Notes: generated by a model not told the origin, from the letters alone. DNA of 64,000 bases from Sphingomonas kaistensis (GCF_036884275.1 NZ_CP145607.1:2591001-2655000); one strand, 5' to 3'. Shown: positions 35,930 through 44,958, numbered from the stretch's first letter. Made by a program: numbers and translations.

Positions 35930-37407
35930 AGGCCAGCCTTTTCGATCAGCGCACGGGTGGAGGGGTCGAAGCGTTCGCGGGTGTCGGGGTCGTCGATGGC
36001 GCGCGCCATGTCCTTGCCGAGTTCGACGCCGAACTGGTCGAACGGATTGATTCCGAGGAGTACGGCTTCGGCAAAGGTGCGATGCTCGTAGAAGGCCAGC
36101 AGGGTTCCGAGCGACGAGGGATCGAGTTCGTCGAGCAGGATGGTCGTCGAGGGACGGTTGCCGGGATAGTTGCGGTGCGGGTCGTCGGACGATCGGCCGG
36201 TCATCAGCGCGGCGCCTTGCGCGAAGCAGTTGAGGAGCAGCTCCCGGTGGTGGGCGGGGTCCTGTTCATCGGTGCCTTGCGCGACGGCGATGAATTCGAC
36301 CGGCACGAGGTGGGTGCCCTGGTGGAGAAGCTGGAACACGGCATGCTGGGCGTCGGTGCCGGTGCCGCCCCACAGGATGGCCGAGGTCGGGCCGGCAGCC
36401 GGTGACCCGTCGAGGCGGACCGACTTGCCGTTCGATTCCATGACGAGCTGCTGAAGGTAGGACGGCAGCAGGCGGAGCCGCTCGTCATAAGCGAAGACAG
36501 CGCGCGTCGCGGCGCCGAAGCCCTGGGTGTAGGTGAGATCGGCGAGCGCGGCGAGCAAGGGCAGGTTGGCGCCGGCGGGCGCTTCGGCGACATGTTCGTC
36601 GACCATCGCCGCGCCGTCGAGCATCGCTTCGAAGGCATCGGTGCCGAGCGCGAGGGCGGCGGGGAAGCCGATCGCGGACCATAGCGAATAGCGACCGCCG
36701 ACGCTGGGCGCGAAGGACAGGACACGGGTTTCGTCGATGCCGAATTCGATCGCTTTGTCGGGCGCGGCGGTGATGGCGATGAGACGGCCGTAGGGATCTT
36801 CCACCCCGGCCTCCTGAAGCCACGCCAGCGCGGCTTCCGCGTTGCGGAGCGTCTCGGCGGTGGTGAAGGTCTTGGACGCGATGGCGACCAAAGTAGTGGC
36901 GGGATCAAGCCGGCCGAGCGCCTCGTCGACCGCCTGGCCGTCGATATTGGACAGGATCTCGACCCGGTAGCGCCGTTCGTTGCGACCGAGCGCATCGACA
37001 AGCAGCGCGGGGCCCAGCGCCGAGCCGCCGATGCCGATGTGGAGGATGCCGGTGATGTCGCCGAACGCCCCCGCTTCGACCGCGTCGATCAGGGCGCGCA
37101 TCCGGCCGCGGCGCTGGGCGGCGAGGGCCACCGCATCGGGCGAGCCGAAGCCGCGTTCGGCCGGGTGCTCGGCGGCGCGGTTCTCGGTCGGATTGACCAC
37201 TTCGCCGGCGAACAAGCGGGCGAGCGCGTCGTAATAATCCTCGGTGTCGAGGCCTTCGATCGCTTCTCGGGTCAAATGCGTCTTGGATAGGTCGAAGCGG
37301 ATGCCGCCGAGATCGTGGCTGAACTCCTCGGCGCGCGAGGGGTCGGCGGCAAACAGCTCGGCAAGGGTGGCCGAGGGGGCCGCGGGCGTGAACGGGGTCG
37401 AAGGCAT
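35926..37407 (-). CDS. pgi: Glucose-6-phosphate isomerase
   Basis: 493-residue glycolytic enzyme interconverting glucose-6- and fructose-6-phosphate. Signature segments are GIGGSALGPALLVDAL, SKTFTTAETLRNAEAAL, PSVGGRYSLWSAIGFPAAL and WGGTGTDAQHAVFQLLHQGT, ending GLTTIN-like FDQFGVELGK. The start is ATG 37407 (MPSTPFTPAA). It is the first gene of the pgi-gor pair on the minus strand, with a divergent spacer of 84 bases to lepB. Coupling with gor is suggestive of NADPH supply, since glucose-6-phosphate feeds the pentose phosphate pathway (inference). Confidence 0.96.
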   Translation of the reverse strand: MPSTPFTPAAPSATLAELFAADPSRAEEFSHDLGGIRFDLSKTHLTREAIEGLDTEDYYDALARLFAGEVVNPTENRAAEHPAERGFGSPDAVALAAQRRGRMRALIDAVEAGAFGDITGILHIGIGGSALGPALLVDALGRNERRYRVEILSNIDGQAVDEALGRLDPATTLVAIASKTFTTAETLRNAEAALAWLQEAGVEDPYGRLIAITAAPDKAIEFGIDETRVLSFAPSVGGRYSLWSAIGFPAALALGTDAFEAMLDGAAMVDEHVAEAPAGANLPLLAALADLTYTQGFGAATRAVFAYDERLRLLPSYLQQLVMESNGKSVRLDGSPAAGPTSAILWGGTGTDAQHAVFQLLHQGTHLVPVEFIAVAQGTDEQDPAHHRELLLNCFAQGAALMTGRSSDDPHRNYPGNRPSTTILLDELDPSSLGTLLAFYEHRTFAEAVLLGINPFDQFGVELGKDMARAIDDPDTRERFDPSTRALIEKAGL

Positions 37408-37491
37408 GGCCCGGACATAGCGACGGCCGTCGCGAAATCCACCCTGCCCAAGCTTGACCGAAAGCCCCGCCGAGCGCCAAGGCCATGCGCG

Positions 37492-38283
37492 ATGGCAGAC
37501 GAGATCAAGGACAAGGGCGAAAAGGAAGGCAGCGGCGGGCTGCTGCGCGGGATGCTGGTCATCCTGGTGCTGGCGTGGATCCTGCGCAGCCTGATCGCGG
37601 CGCCGTTCAGCATCCCCTCGGGCTCGATGCTGCCGGGGCTGTACATCGGCGACTATCTGCTCGTCTCCAAGTGGAACTATGGCTACAGCCGGGCGAGCTT
37701 TCTGTTCGGGTTTCCGCCGATCAGCGGGCGGCTTTTCGCCACCCTGCCCGAGCGCGGAGACGTGGTGGTGTTTCGCGGACCGGCGGGCAACGATGTCATC
37801 AAGCGGGTGATCGGACTGCCGGGTGATACGGTGGGAACGACCGGCGGTCAGGTGGTGCTGAACGGCACGCTGCTCGCGCGGAAGCCGGCGGGGATGATCG
37901 GCATTCCGGTGAGCGAAAACAGCCCGTGCCGCGCAGCGCAACCGCGAGAGGCTGATGGGAAGTGCCTGTTCACCGCCTATCGCGAGACGTTGCCTGGGGG
38001 CAAAAGCTTCGTCGTGCTGGATCAGATCGACAATCCGGCGGTGGATGATTTTGCGGCCGTGCGGGTGCCCGAGGGGCACATCTTCCTGATGGGCGACAAC
38101 CGCGACGACAGCGCCGACAGCCGGATCGCGCCCGAATATGGCGGGATGGGCTTCATCCCGATCGATTCGCTGGTCGGCAAGGCGCAGACGACCTTCTGGT
38201 CGACCGATGGAAGCGCGTCGTGGGTGTTGCCCTGGACCTGGTTCGGCGCGGCGCGGTGGGACCGCATCGGGATGGCGCATTGA
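37492..38283 (+). CDS. lepB: Signal peptidase I
   Basis: 263-residue inner-membrane peptidase that removes signal peptides. One membrane helix near 18-37 (LLRGMLVILVLAWILRSLIAA) precedes nucleophile Ser45 in IPSGSMLPGL and the general base Lys104 in DVIKRVIGLPGD; GHIFLMGDNRDDSADSR completes the conserved boxes. Two additional cysteines (SPCRAA, KCLFTA) sit in the insertion typical of sphingomonads. ATG 37492 is the start by length. Its stop overlaps the rnc start (TGATG). Confidence 0.95.
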   Translation: MADEIKDKGEKEGSGGLLRGMLVILVLAWILRSLIAAPFSIPSGSMLPGLYIGDYLLVSKWNYGYSRASFLFGFPPISGRLFATLPERGDVVVFRGPAGNDVIKRVIGLPGDTVGTTGGQVVLNGTLLARKPAGMIGIPVSENSPCRAAQPREADGKCLFTAYRETLPGGKSFVVLDQIDNPAVDDFAAVRVPEGHIFLMGDNRDDSADSRIAPEYGGMGFIPIDSLVGKAQTTFWSTDGSASWVLPWTWFGAARWDRIGMAH

Positions 38284-38945
38284 TGGCCGACGTCGGATCT
38301 TTTGTGAGGGAACGGCTCGGCCATGCCGCGCGCGACGGCAAGCTGTTCGAGCGGGCGCTGACCCACGGCAGCGCCGGGCGCGACAGCTATGAGCGGCTGG
38401 AGTTTCTGGGCGACCGGGTCTTGGGCCTGGTGATCGCGCGCTGGCTGTTCGAGCGCTTTCCCGACGAGCCCGAGGGCAAGATGAGCCGGCGCTACAATGC
38501 GCTGGTCGCGCGCGAGACGTGCGCCGAGGTCGGGCGCGACTGGGGCGTGCCCAAGCTGGTCAAGCTGGGCAAGCAGGCGCGCGAGGATGGCGCGCAATTG
38601 TCGGACAATGTGGTCGGCGACGTGGTCGAGGCGCTGCTTGGCGCAGTATTTCTCGACGGCGGGCTGGACGCGGCGGAGCGGCTGATCCGGGGGAGCTGGA
38701 CGGGTTATCTCGACGAGCAGAAGAAAGCGCCGCAGCATCCCAAGTCGCTGCTGCAGGAGGTTGCGGCGGCGCGCGGGCTGAAGCCGCCGGTCTATGAGCT
38801 GCTCGGCCAGTTCGGGCGGCATCATGCCCCGACCTTTCGGGTCAAGGTGATCGTCAAGGGCGCGGGCGAGACCGAGGCCGAGGGCGCGAGCAAGCAGGAA
38901 GCGGAAACGGCGGCTGCGGCCGCGTTATTGGAGAAGATTTGTTGA
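38283..38945 (+). CDS. rnc: Ribonuclease III
   Basis: 220-residue double-strand-specific endoribonuclease. The nuclease signature ERLEFLGDRVLGL is at about 37-49 and the second acidic cluster at DVVEALLGAVFLDGG; the C-terminal double-stranded RNA-binding domain begins near 150 (HPKSLLQEVAAARGLKPPVYELL) and ends EAETAAAAALLEKI. Genes lepB-rnc-era are coupled by overlaps, the common arrangement. Its last codons overlap the era start. Confidence 0.96.
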   Translation: MADVGSFVRERLGHAARDGKLFERALTHGSAGRDSYERLEFLGDRVLGLVIARWLFERFPDEPEGKMSRRYNALVARETCAEVGRDWGVPKLVKLGKQAREDGAQLSDNVVGDVVEALLGAVFLDGGLDAAERLIRGSWTGYLDEQKKAPQHPKSLLQEVAAARGLKPPVYELLGQFGRHHAPTFRVKVIVKGAGETEAEGASKQEAETAAAAALLEKIC

Positions 38946-39835
38946 CCCAGAAGTGCGGCCTGGTGGCGGTTATCGGCGCGCCTAATGCGGGCAAGTCCAC
39001 GCTGGTAAATGCGCTGGTCGGTCAGAAGGTCGCGATCGTCAGCCCCAAGGCGCAGACCACGCGGGCGCGGCTGATGGGGATCGCCATCGACGGCGACAGC
39101 CAGATTTTGCTGGTCGATACGCCGGGCATCTTCTCGCCCAAGCGGCGGCTCGACCGGGCGATGGTCAAGGCGGCGTGGGAGGGCGCGGAGAGCGCCGACC
39201 GGCTGGTCCTGGTGGTGGATGCCGCCGCCAGCATCGGACAGCGCGTCGAGACGGTGCTGGAAGGAATTGAAGGGCGGCCCGAGCCCAAGATCCTGATCCT
39301 GAACAAGGTCGATATCGCCAAGAAGGGTGATCTTCTGAAGCTGGCGACCGAGCTTAGCGCACGGTTGCAGCCGGAAGAAGTGTTCATGGTCTCGGCGACC
39401 AGCGGCGACGGGGTCGCGGACGTGAAGCGGCACCTGGGCGCCGCGATGCCCGAGGGCCCGTGGCATTATCCCGAGGATCAGCTGAGCGACGCGACCGATC
39501 GGATGGTGGCGGCCGAGCTCACGCGCGAGCAGCTGTATCTCCAGCTCCACGCCGAGCTGCCTTATGCCAGCGCGGTCGAGACCGAGAAGTGGGAAGAGCG
39601 CAAGGACGGCTCGGCTGTGATCCACCAGCAGATATTGATCGAGCGCGACAGCCAGAAGGCGATCGTGCTCGGCAAGGGCGGATCGAAGCTCAAAGCCATC
39701 GGCGCCGCCGCGCGCGAGGCGATCGGCGAGCATCTCGGCCGCAAGGTGCACCTGTTCCTGCACGTGAAGGTCAATCCGCGCTGGAGCGAGGACAAGACCC
39801 TTTACGAGGATATCGGGCTCGACTGGTCGAACTAG
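38939..39835 (+). CDS. era: GTPase Era
   Basis: 298-residue GTPase for 30S subunit maturation. G-domain motifs: GAPNAGKSTLVNAL, DTPGIF, LNKVD and SATSGDG; C-terminal KH domain with LGKGGSKLKAIGAAAREAI. The start is TTG 38939 or TTG 38942, both overlapping the end of rnc, and GGAGAAG lies just upstream. The stop overlaps the convergent sirtuin gene by four bases. Confidence 0.96.
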   Translation: MLTQKCGLVAVIGAPNAGKSTLVNALVGQKVAIVSPKAQTTRARLMGIAIDGDSQILLVDTPGIFSPKRRLDRAMVKAAWEGAESADRLVLVVDAAASIGQRVETVLEGIEGRPEPKILILNKVDIAKKGDLLKLATELSARLQPEEVFMVSATSGDGVADVKRHLGAAMPEGPWHYPEDQLSDATDRMVAAELTREQLYLQLHAELPYASAVETEKWEERKDGSAVIHQQILIERDSQKAIVLGKGGSKLKAIGAAAREAIGEHLGRKVHLFLHVKVNPRWSEDKTLYEDIGLDWSN

Positions 39836-40545
39836 GCCAGCACTTCCTCGACCCACGCGGGCACGATCTCCGATGCGCGGCCGATGCGGGTTTCTTGGAA
39901 GAAGATGCTGCCCTGGCTCGGTTCGAGGTTGAGCTCGACGCAATGGGCACCGACGTAGCGGGCGGTCTGGACGAAGCCGGCGGCTGGGTAGACCGCGCCC
40001 GAGGTCCCGATCGAGACGAACAGGTCGCAATTGCGGACGGCTTCGTCGAGGCGTTCCATTTCGTAGGGCATCTCGCCGAACCACACGATGTCGGGGCGGA
40101 CCGTGCCCGTGGCGGCGCAGGAGGGGCACGCCGCACCCTGCCCCATCGCTCCCGCCCAAGGCGAACGCGTGTCGCAGGCGAGGCACCAGCCGCTGTTGAG
40201 TTCGCCATGCATGTGAATCAGGCGTTGCGAGCCGGCGCGTTCGTGAAGGTCATCGACGTTCTGCGTGACGAGGAGGAAATCGCCGTCCCACCGACGTTCG
40301 AGTTCGGCCAGCGCGAGGTGCGCGGCATTGGGTTCGACCGTGCCAAGATGAGCGCGGCGGGCATCGTAGAAGGCGCGGACCAGTTCAGGGTTGCGCACGA
40401 AGGCTTCGGGGGTGGCGACGTCCTCGACCCGGTGGCCTTCCCATAAGCCATCGGCGGCGCGGAACGTGGGCACGCCGCTGTCGGCAGAGATGCCCGCTCC
40501 GCTAAGAATGACCAGATTTCCGCTTTGTCCCGTTCCAGCAACCAT
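39832..40545 (-). CDS. cobB: NAD-dependent protein deacylase (sirtuin)
   Basis: 237-residue sirtuin. NAD-binding GAGISADSGVPTFR near 15-28, TQNVDDLHERAG, catalytic histidine in LIHMHGEL, and the zinc-binding cysteines WCLACDT and CPSCAAT are present. Tyr/Arg at the substrate pocket of class III sirtuins (desuccinylase type) are suggested by AFYDARRAHL, which fits CobB/SIRT5-like activity. It could deacetylate acetyl-CoA synthetase, whose gene is in this window, but this is inferred from known CobB biology. Start at ATG 40545. Confidence 0.93.
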   Translation of the reverse strand: MVAGTGQSGNLVILSGAGISADSGVPTFRAADGLWEGHRVEDVATPEAFVRNPELVRAFYDARRAHLGTVEPNAAHLALAELERRWDGDFLLVTQNVDDLHERAGSQRLIHMHGELNSGWCLACDTRSPWAGAMGQGAACPSCAATGTVRPDIVWFGEMPYEMERLDEAVRNCDLFVSIGTSGAVYPAAGFVQTARYVGAHCVELNLEPSQGSIFFQETRIGRASEIVPAWVEEVLA

Positions 40546-40590
40546 CCAGCAACCTTTTTTGCTTACACTATTGTCAGCAAGAGCTGCACA

Positions 40591-40989
40591 ATGGATAAAG
40601 ACGCCATGTACCGCCACGCCATCGGCATCGATCCTTCCGACATTGACCACATGGGGCATGTGAACAACAGCGTTTACCTGAAGTGGGTTCAGGACGCGGT
40701 GGTGCGTTATTGGGAAGGCGTTGCGCCGGCCGACGCGGTCAGGCGTCACCTGTGGGTCGCGCTGAAGCACGAGATCGAGTTTCGGCGGCCGACGTTCCTC
40801 GAGGATGTGGTGGTAGCCGACGTCATCGCCGAACGCGTGCAGGGTGCCAAGGCGCTGTTCACGACCGTGATCCGGCGGGGCGAAGATGTGCTGGCCGAGG
40901 TGAAAAGCACCTGGTGCTGTCTCGACGCCACGTCGATGCGCCCTGCCCGCCTTGCCAAGGATGTGGTGAGCCGCTTCTTTCCGGCTTGA
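40591..40989 (+). CDS. Hot-dog fold acyl-CoA thioesterase
   Basis: 132 residues; 4HBT family with the catalytic aspartate in DPSDIDHMGHVNNSVYLKW and the LKHEIEFRRPTFLEDVV strand-helix segment. It hydrolyses an acyl-CoA or acyl-ACP of unknown chain length. ATG 40591 has no strong ribosome-binding site but gives the family length. It is divergent from cobB, and followed by dapB with about 40 bases between. Confidence 0.9.
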   Translation: MDKDAMYRHAIGIDPSDIDHMGHVNNSVYLKWVQDAVVRYWEGVAPADAVRRHLWVALKHEIEFRRPTFLEDVVVADVIAERVQGAKALFTTVIRRGEDVLAEVKSTWCCLDATSMRPARLAKDVVSRFFPA

Positions 40990-41030
40990 GCCAGTTGCCT
41001 CTGGCGAGGGTCATCGGCAATGATGTTGCC

Positions 41031-41741
41031 ATGCGCCCGACCGACCAGCCGTTACGGTTAACTCTGATCGCTCCTGAAGGGCGAATGGGAAAGGCGATCG
41101 CTGCCGCCGTGGCGGAGGACGACAGCTTCGCGCTCGATCCCGATCATGGCGATGTTATCGTGGATTTCTCAGCGCCGGAGGCTCTCGCCGGTTCGCTCGA
41201 CCGCGCGGTTCGAGCGGCGGTGCCAATCCTTGTGGGGACCACGGGGCTCGACGATCTGGCCATTCGCCGTATCGAGGAGACCAGCCGATCGATTGCCGTG
41301 CTTCGGGCTTCCAACACGTCGCTCGGTGTCGCGCTACTGGAGGAATTGGTCGAGCGGGCTGCGCGGGTGCTTGGCCGCGGGTGGGATATTGAGGTGCTTG
41401 AGATGCACCATCGATTGAAGAGGGACGCGCCTTCCGGGACGGCGCTTAGCCTTGGCGACGCTGCGGCCCGCGGGCGGGGCGAGACGATGCGAAAAGAGGA
41501 CTCGCGGAGCGGCCGCGATCTTCAGCGCATGGAAGGTGCGATCGGCTTTGCAAGCCTCCGTGGGGGCACGGTGGTCGGCGATCATGACGTGATCTTTGCC
41601 GGGACAGAAGAACGTTTGGTGCTGTCGCACAGAGCCGACAATCGGATGATCTTCGCGCGCGGTGCGTTGGCGGCGGCGCGTTTCCTGGCCACACAGAAGC
41701 CAGGGCTGTATTCCATGCGCGACGTGGTCGGGGCGCTGTGA
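41031..41741 (+). CDS. dapB: 4-hydroxy-tetrahydrodipicolinate reductase
   Basis: 236-residue enzyme of the lysine/diaminopimelate pathway. N-terminal cofactor loop reads LIAPEGRMGKAIA, VGTTGL, then the substrate segment EMHHRLKRDAPSGTALSLGDAA with the catalytic His/His/Lys, and C-terminal HRADNRMIFARGAL. In most DapB the loop is GxxGRMG; here the first glycine is alanine. ATG 41031 is taken as start. The enzyme feeds diaminopimelate into peptidoglycan, together with alr, mltG and lepB nearby in the genome window. The nth gene overlaps its stop. Confidence 0.94.
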   Translation: MRPTDQPLRLTLIAPEGRMGKAIAAAVAEDDSFALDPDHGDVIVDFSAPEALAGSLDRAVRAAVPILVGTTGLDDLAIRRIEETSRSIAVLRASNTSLGVALLEELVERAARVLGRGWDIEVLEMHHRLKRDAPSGTALSLGDAAARGRGETMRKEDSRSGRDLQRMEGAIGFASLRGGTVVGDHDVIFAGTEERLVLSHRADNRMIFARGALAAARFLATQKPGLYSMRDVVGAL

Positions 41742-42415
41742 AAAAGACCCAGGCGGCCGAGCTGTTTCTGCGCTTGGCAGAACTTAATCCCGAGCCGGAG
41801 GGGGAGCTCGAATGGAAAAGCCCCTATACGCTGCTGGTAGCCGTGGCGCTCTCCGCGCAGGCGACCGATGTCAGCGTGAACATCGCAACGCGCAAGCTGT
41901 TCAAGGTCGCCGATACGCCCGCCAAGATGATTGCGCTGGGTGAGGACGGCGTACGCGAGCACATCAAGTCGATCGGCCTGTTCAATACCAAGGCCAAGAA
42001 TGTGATCCTGATGGCGCAGCAGCTGATCGAGCGGCATGGCGGCGAGGTCCCGGTCGATCGCGATGCGCTGGAGAAATTGGCGGGGGTCGGTCGAAAGACG
42101 GCAAACGTCGTCTTGAATATCGCCTTCGGCTTACCGACCATCGCGGTCGATACGCATGTTTTCCGCGTCGCCAATCGCACGGGGCTCGCGCCGGGTAAGA
42201 CACCGCTCGAGGTCGAAGCCAAGCTCGCTAGGGTGACGCCGCAGGAGTTTCTTTTGCATGCGCATCACTGGCTGATCTTGCACGGCCGCTATCTGTGCAA
42301 GGCGCGGACGCCCGAATGCTGGCGCTGCCCCATCGTCGATCTCTGCCGCTATCGCGACAAGAAGCTTGTCCCGCCTAAATCCAGGACCGCTGAAAGCGTC
42401 GCCCAAGTCCAGTAA
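41738..42415 (+). CDS. nth: Endonuclease III
   Basis: 225-residue DNA glycosylase/AP lyase for oxidised pyrimidines. The helix-hairpin-helix LAGVGRKTANVV carries Lys120, the catalytic aspartate is Asp138 in VDTHVFRVANR, and the iron-sulfur cysteines are C-x6-C-x2-C-x5-C in the C-terminal CKARTPECWRCPIVDLC. GTG 41738 overlaps the dapB stop. It converges with alr and overlaps it by 41 bases at the 3' ends. Confidence 0.96.
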   Translation: MKKTQAAELFLRLAELNPEPEGELEWKSPYTLLVAVALSAQATDVSVNIATRKLFKVADTPAKMIALGEDGVREHIKSIGLFNTKAKNVILMAQQLIERHGGEVPVDRDALEKLAGVGRKTANVVLNIAFGLPTIAVDTHVFRVANRTGLAPGKTPLEVEAKLARVTPQEFLLHAHHWLILHGRYLCKARTPECWRCPIVDLCRYRDKKLVPPKSRTAESVAQVQ

Positions 42416-43394
42416 GCAGCTCGTATTGGGAAATGCCGGTCTGCGCGGCTGCTTCTTCCAGATCGAAACTGAGTTCGACCCAGTCGCCTTCTGCAAGTTG
42501 GGGAGCGTCGGTCGCATCAAGCGTGACGAGATCCATTGAGACCCGGCCGATCACTGGAAGCGTTTGATCGTCGGCGCGCGCGCTCCCGATGGATGAAAAG
42601 GCACGTCGATAGCCGTCGGCATAGCCGATGTTGATCACCGCAACCCGCATGTCGCGCGGCGCTACGAACGTCGCATTATATCCGACGCTTTCGCCTGCCG
42701 GAACGCTACGCATCTGAAGAATGCGGGCGGTTGGCGTGGTGACCTGCCGGATCTCGCCGCGAGCTTCGGCACGCGGAATACCGCCATATAGCGCAAGGCC
42801 CGGCCGAACGAGGTCGAACGCAAACTCGCTGCCGAGATAGATGCCGGCGCTGTTGGCCAAGCTATAGCGCCCGGCCCGAACAACTTGCTGCACGGCAAGA
42901 AAACGCTCGAGTTGCATTCGATTGAGCGCGTCGTCGTCGTCCGCACAGGCGAGATGGCTGTGCAGGGTATGAATGGAGAGGCCTTCAAGGCAGCCCAGTT
43001 CTTTGGTGCCGAGGCCAAGGCGATTCATGCCGGTATCGACCATCACATCGCAAGGCTCGTCAGCAAAGGTGCTGGCCTTCCATCGTGCAACTTGCTGAGG
43101 CGTCACAAGCACGGGCCTTACGCCCGGCTGCACCTCGTCCTCAGAACCAAAGCCGTGAAGAACCACTAGGGTGCCGGGCGGAAGGAAATCGAGTTCGGCA
43201 GCCTCCCACCAGGTAGACACGAAAAAATCACGGCAGCCAGCGTCGAGGAGAAGTTTCGCGACGTCTTTGACGCCAAGCCCATAGGCATCGGCCTTAATGG
43301 CCGCACCCGTCGCTGTAGCCGCACGGAGTTGAAGATGTCGGTAATTGGCGACCAGCGCACTCGATCGGTGCTGCAAAGCCAGGGAAAGACGCAT
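42375..43394 (-). CDS. alr: Alanine racemase
   Basis: 339-residue PLP enzyme making D-alanine for cell-wall synthesis. The PLP lysine is Lys34 in AIKADAYGLG; the second catalytic tyrosine is in SVGYNATFV near residue 243; TGMNRLG and NIGYADGYRRAF are typical. The 5' end is preceded on the minus strand by no obvious promoter run, and its 3' end overlaps nth. The surrounding region is visibly less GC-rich than the first 40 kb. Confidence 0.95.
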   Translation of the reverse strand: MRLSLALQHRSSALVANYRHLQLRAATATGAAIKADAYGLGVKDVAKLLLDAGCRDFFVSTWWEAAELDFLPPGTLVVLHGFGSEDEVQPGVRPVLVTPQQVARWKASTFADEPCDVMVDTGMNRLGLGTKELGCLEGLSIHTLHSHLACADDDDALNRMQLERFLAVQQVVRAGRYSLANSAGIYLGSEFAFDLVRPGLALYGGIPRAEARGEIRQVTTPTARILQMRSVPAGESVGYNATFVAPRDMRVAVINIGYADGYRRAFSSIGSARADDQTLPVIGRVSMDLVTLDATDAPQLAEGDWVELSFDLEEAAAQTGISQYELLTGLGRRFQRSWI

Positions 43395-43430
43395 GAGCGC
43401 GCTCTAGCGGCGGCGTCCGTCAAGGTCGAT

Positions 43431-43464
43431 AGACCCGGCTTCGAGCGAAGTCGAAGCCGGGTCT
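43431..43464 (-). terminator. Hairpin downstream of the barrel-protein gene
   Basis: A perfect 14-bp stem (AGACCCGGCTTCGA at 43431-43444 pairing with 43451-43464) with a six-base loop starts 9 bases after the stop of the minus-strand outer-membrane protein gene. Only a weak T run follows, but position and stability suit a terminator. Confidence 0.75.
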
Positions 43465-43472
43465 GAACATCA

Positions 43473-44339
43473 TTAACCGCGAACCGGCGCCACCGGAGGC
43501 GGCGGCGGGGGCGGCGGCGGGACAGGGCATGCGTCGGTTGCCAAAATAACGCTGCCATCGGGACAGATTTGAGTGGGGGGTGGTGGCGGTGGCGGCGGCG
43601 GCGGCGGCGGCGCAGGCTCGACGATCGGCGCAGGGGGCACCGGCTGCCCACCAAGATTGAAAATCAGGCTCGCAAGCAGCGAATGCGACCGGAAGCGGCC
43701 TTCAAGATTCTCGATTGCCGTGGGAACTGTGACATCGCGATAATCTACTTCGGTCCGGAAGTAACGATACTTCAGTCCGAGATCGACATTATAGCTGAGC
43801 GGAACACGCATCCCGGCGATAAGCTGCCAGGCGAACGAACGATCGTTACCGTTAATCCCACGACCTTGAGCCACGTTGGGTCCGGCGATGACGTTGTCCA
43901 GGGTGGTCTTCGCTACGCCGAGGCCACCACCACCATAGACTTGAAGCCCGTCATCTTTGCCGAAGTCGAGCAGCAGATTGGCCATCGCCGAGACCGATCG
44001 CGTCCGGCCGTCGATAGCCAAAGGACCGGTGTTGTTGAAACCAACTGCCGGCACGATTGAGATGCCGGTCGGAACGGCGCGCTTGTAACCAAGCTCTGCT
44101 TCGGCGCGGATCAGGCCGAGATCATAGCCGGCAATGAAGTCCACATCGAAGCCGGTTTTGTGGTCGATTGCGATACCATTCGGCACCGAAAGGGCACTGC
44201 GCTGATAATCTAGCCGCAGCCTATCCGGCTTGATCGCACCGCCCTCGATGCCGATGTACGGAAGCCCGTCTCGTGCAGCCGCGGCCGAAGGCAGAGCCAA
44301 CATGGCAGCAGCGGCGAGCAAAAATGTTCTAGACGACAT
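43473..44339 (-). CDS. Outer-membrane beta-barrel protein with proline/cysteine C-terminal tail
   Basis: 288 residues. Signal peptide at 1-22 (FLLAAAAMLALPSAAAARDG), then an eight-stranded barrel in the OmpA/OmpW/Omp25 style, with strands such as YIGIEGGAI, DVDFIAGYDLGLIRAEAELGYKR, DLGLKYRYFRTEV and SHSLLASLIFNL. After the last strand comes a 47-residue tail: twelve prolines, then TQIC-x-DG-S-VILATD-A-C, nine prolines and VAPVRG, almost identical to the tail of the TonB receptor at 10741-13326. There is no OmpA peptidoglycan domain. It lies directly downstream of the phage-like operon, with a hairpin after it. Ligand or partner unknown. Confidence 0.88.
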   Translation of the reverse strand: MSSRTFLLAAAAMLALPSAAAARDGLPYIGIEGGAIKPDRLRLDYQRSALSVPNGIAIDHKTGFDVDFIAGYDLGLIRAEAELGYKRAVPTGISIVPAVGFNNTGPLAIDGRTRSVSAMANLLLDFGKDDGLQVYGGGGLGVAKTTLDNVIAGPNVAQGRGINGNDRSFAWQLIAGMRVPLSYNVDLGLKYRYFRTEVDYRDVTVPTAIENLEGRFRSHSLLASLIFNLGGQPVPPAPIVEPAPPPPPPPPPPPPTQICPDGSVILATDACPVPPPPPPPPPVAPVRG

Positions 44340-44445
44340 ACGTCCCCCTCAGAATGGCTGGCTGCCTTAATAAGAGGGTGAGCGTGCGAGTTCCCCTTTT
44401 TGTTTTAAGGAGGTTCCGAAATACCGCGCCTGTGTCTTTCCAGCC

Positions 44446-44949
44446 TCACCCTTGCTGGGCAATGATTCCGTGTGCTCGCAAGGCCGAAAGCACCTGCTCG
44501 AGAGTATTGCGCGCCTGCGTGTCGACCGTCGTTCCCCCCGTTGCATTTGAGATCGACGGTTGCTGCGCGCCCAAGACCTTGATGCCATTCACCTGAATCT
44601 CGCTGGCCTTTGCAATGCCCAATGACCACGCGCCTGACGCGAAGCGCCAGGTTCTTCCGCTATCCCGATCGAATAGCTCAAACCCGTCAAAGGGTTCGAT
44701 AAAGCGCCAGCCGTTTTCGGTATGGCAGGCAACGCTATTGGGCCGACCCTGCCACGCACCGGTGGGATTGTTGCCGCAAAGGTAAGCGAAGCCAATCTCG
44801 GGCGATTGTGGCGGCGCGTTAGCCGGCGCGGCTGCGCAACAAGCCTGTACGGCAGCGTCCAACAGGAGCAGGGCTTCGTTGTGAGTCAGTTCCTTTTGCG
44901 CCTGTCCCGCAGAAAGAAACGGCAATCCGAGCCGCGTCGATGTTAACAT
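44446..44949 (-). CDS. DUF2793 tail-associated protein
   Basis: 167 residues. Begins TSTRLGLPFLSAGQAQKELTHNEALLLLDAAVQA, the DUF2793 signature, followed by a beta-rich body (GAWQGRPNSVACHTENGWRFIEPFDGF) and a short C-terminal helix. DUF2793 genes are known at the end of GTA-like clusters in alphaproteobacteria and the protein is thought to be part of the tail tip. It is the last gene of the minus-strand operon, 9 bases after gp15. Confidence 0.87.
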   Translation of the reverse strand: MLTSTRLGLPFLSAGQAQKELTHNEALLLLDAAVQACCAAAPANAPPQSPEIGFAYLCGNNPTGAWQGRPNSVACHTENGWRFIEPFDGFELFDRDSGRTWRFASGAWSLGIAKASEIQVNGIKVLGAQQPSISNATGGTTVDTQARNTLEQVLSALRAHGIIAQQG

Positions 44950-44958
44950 GTCTGCCCC

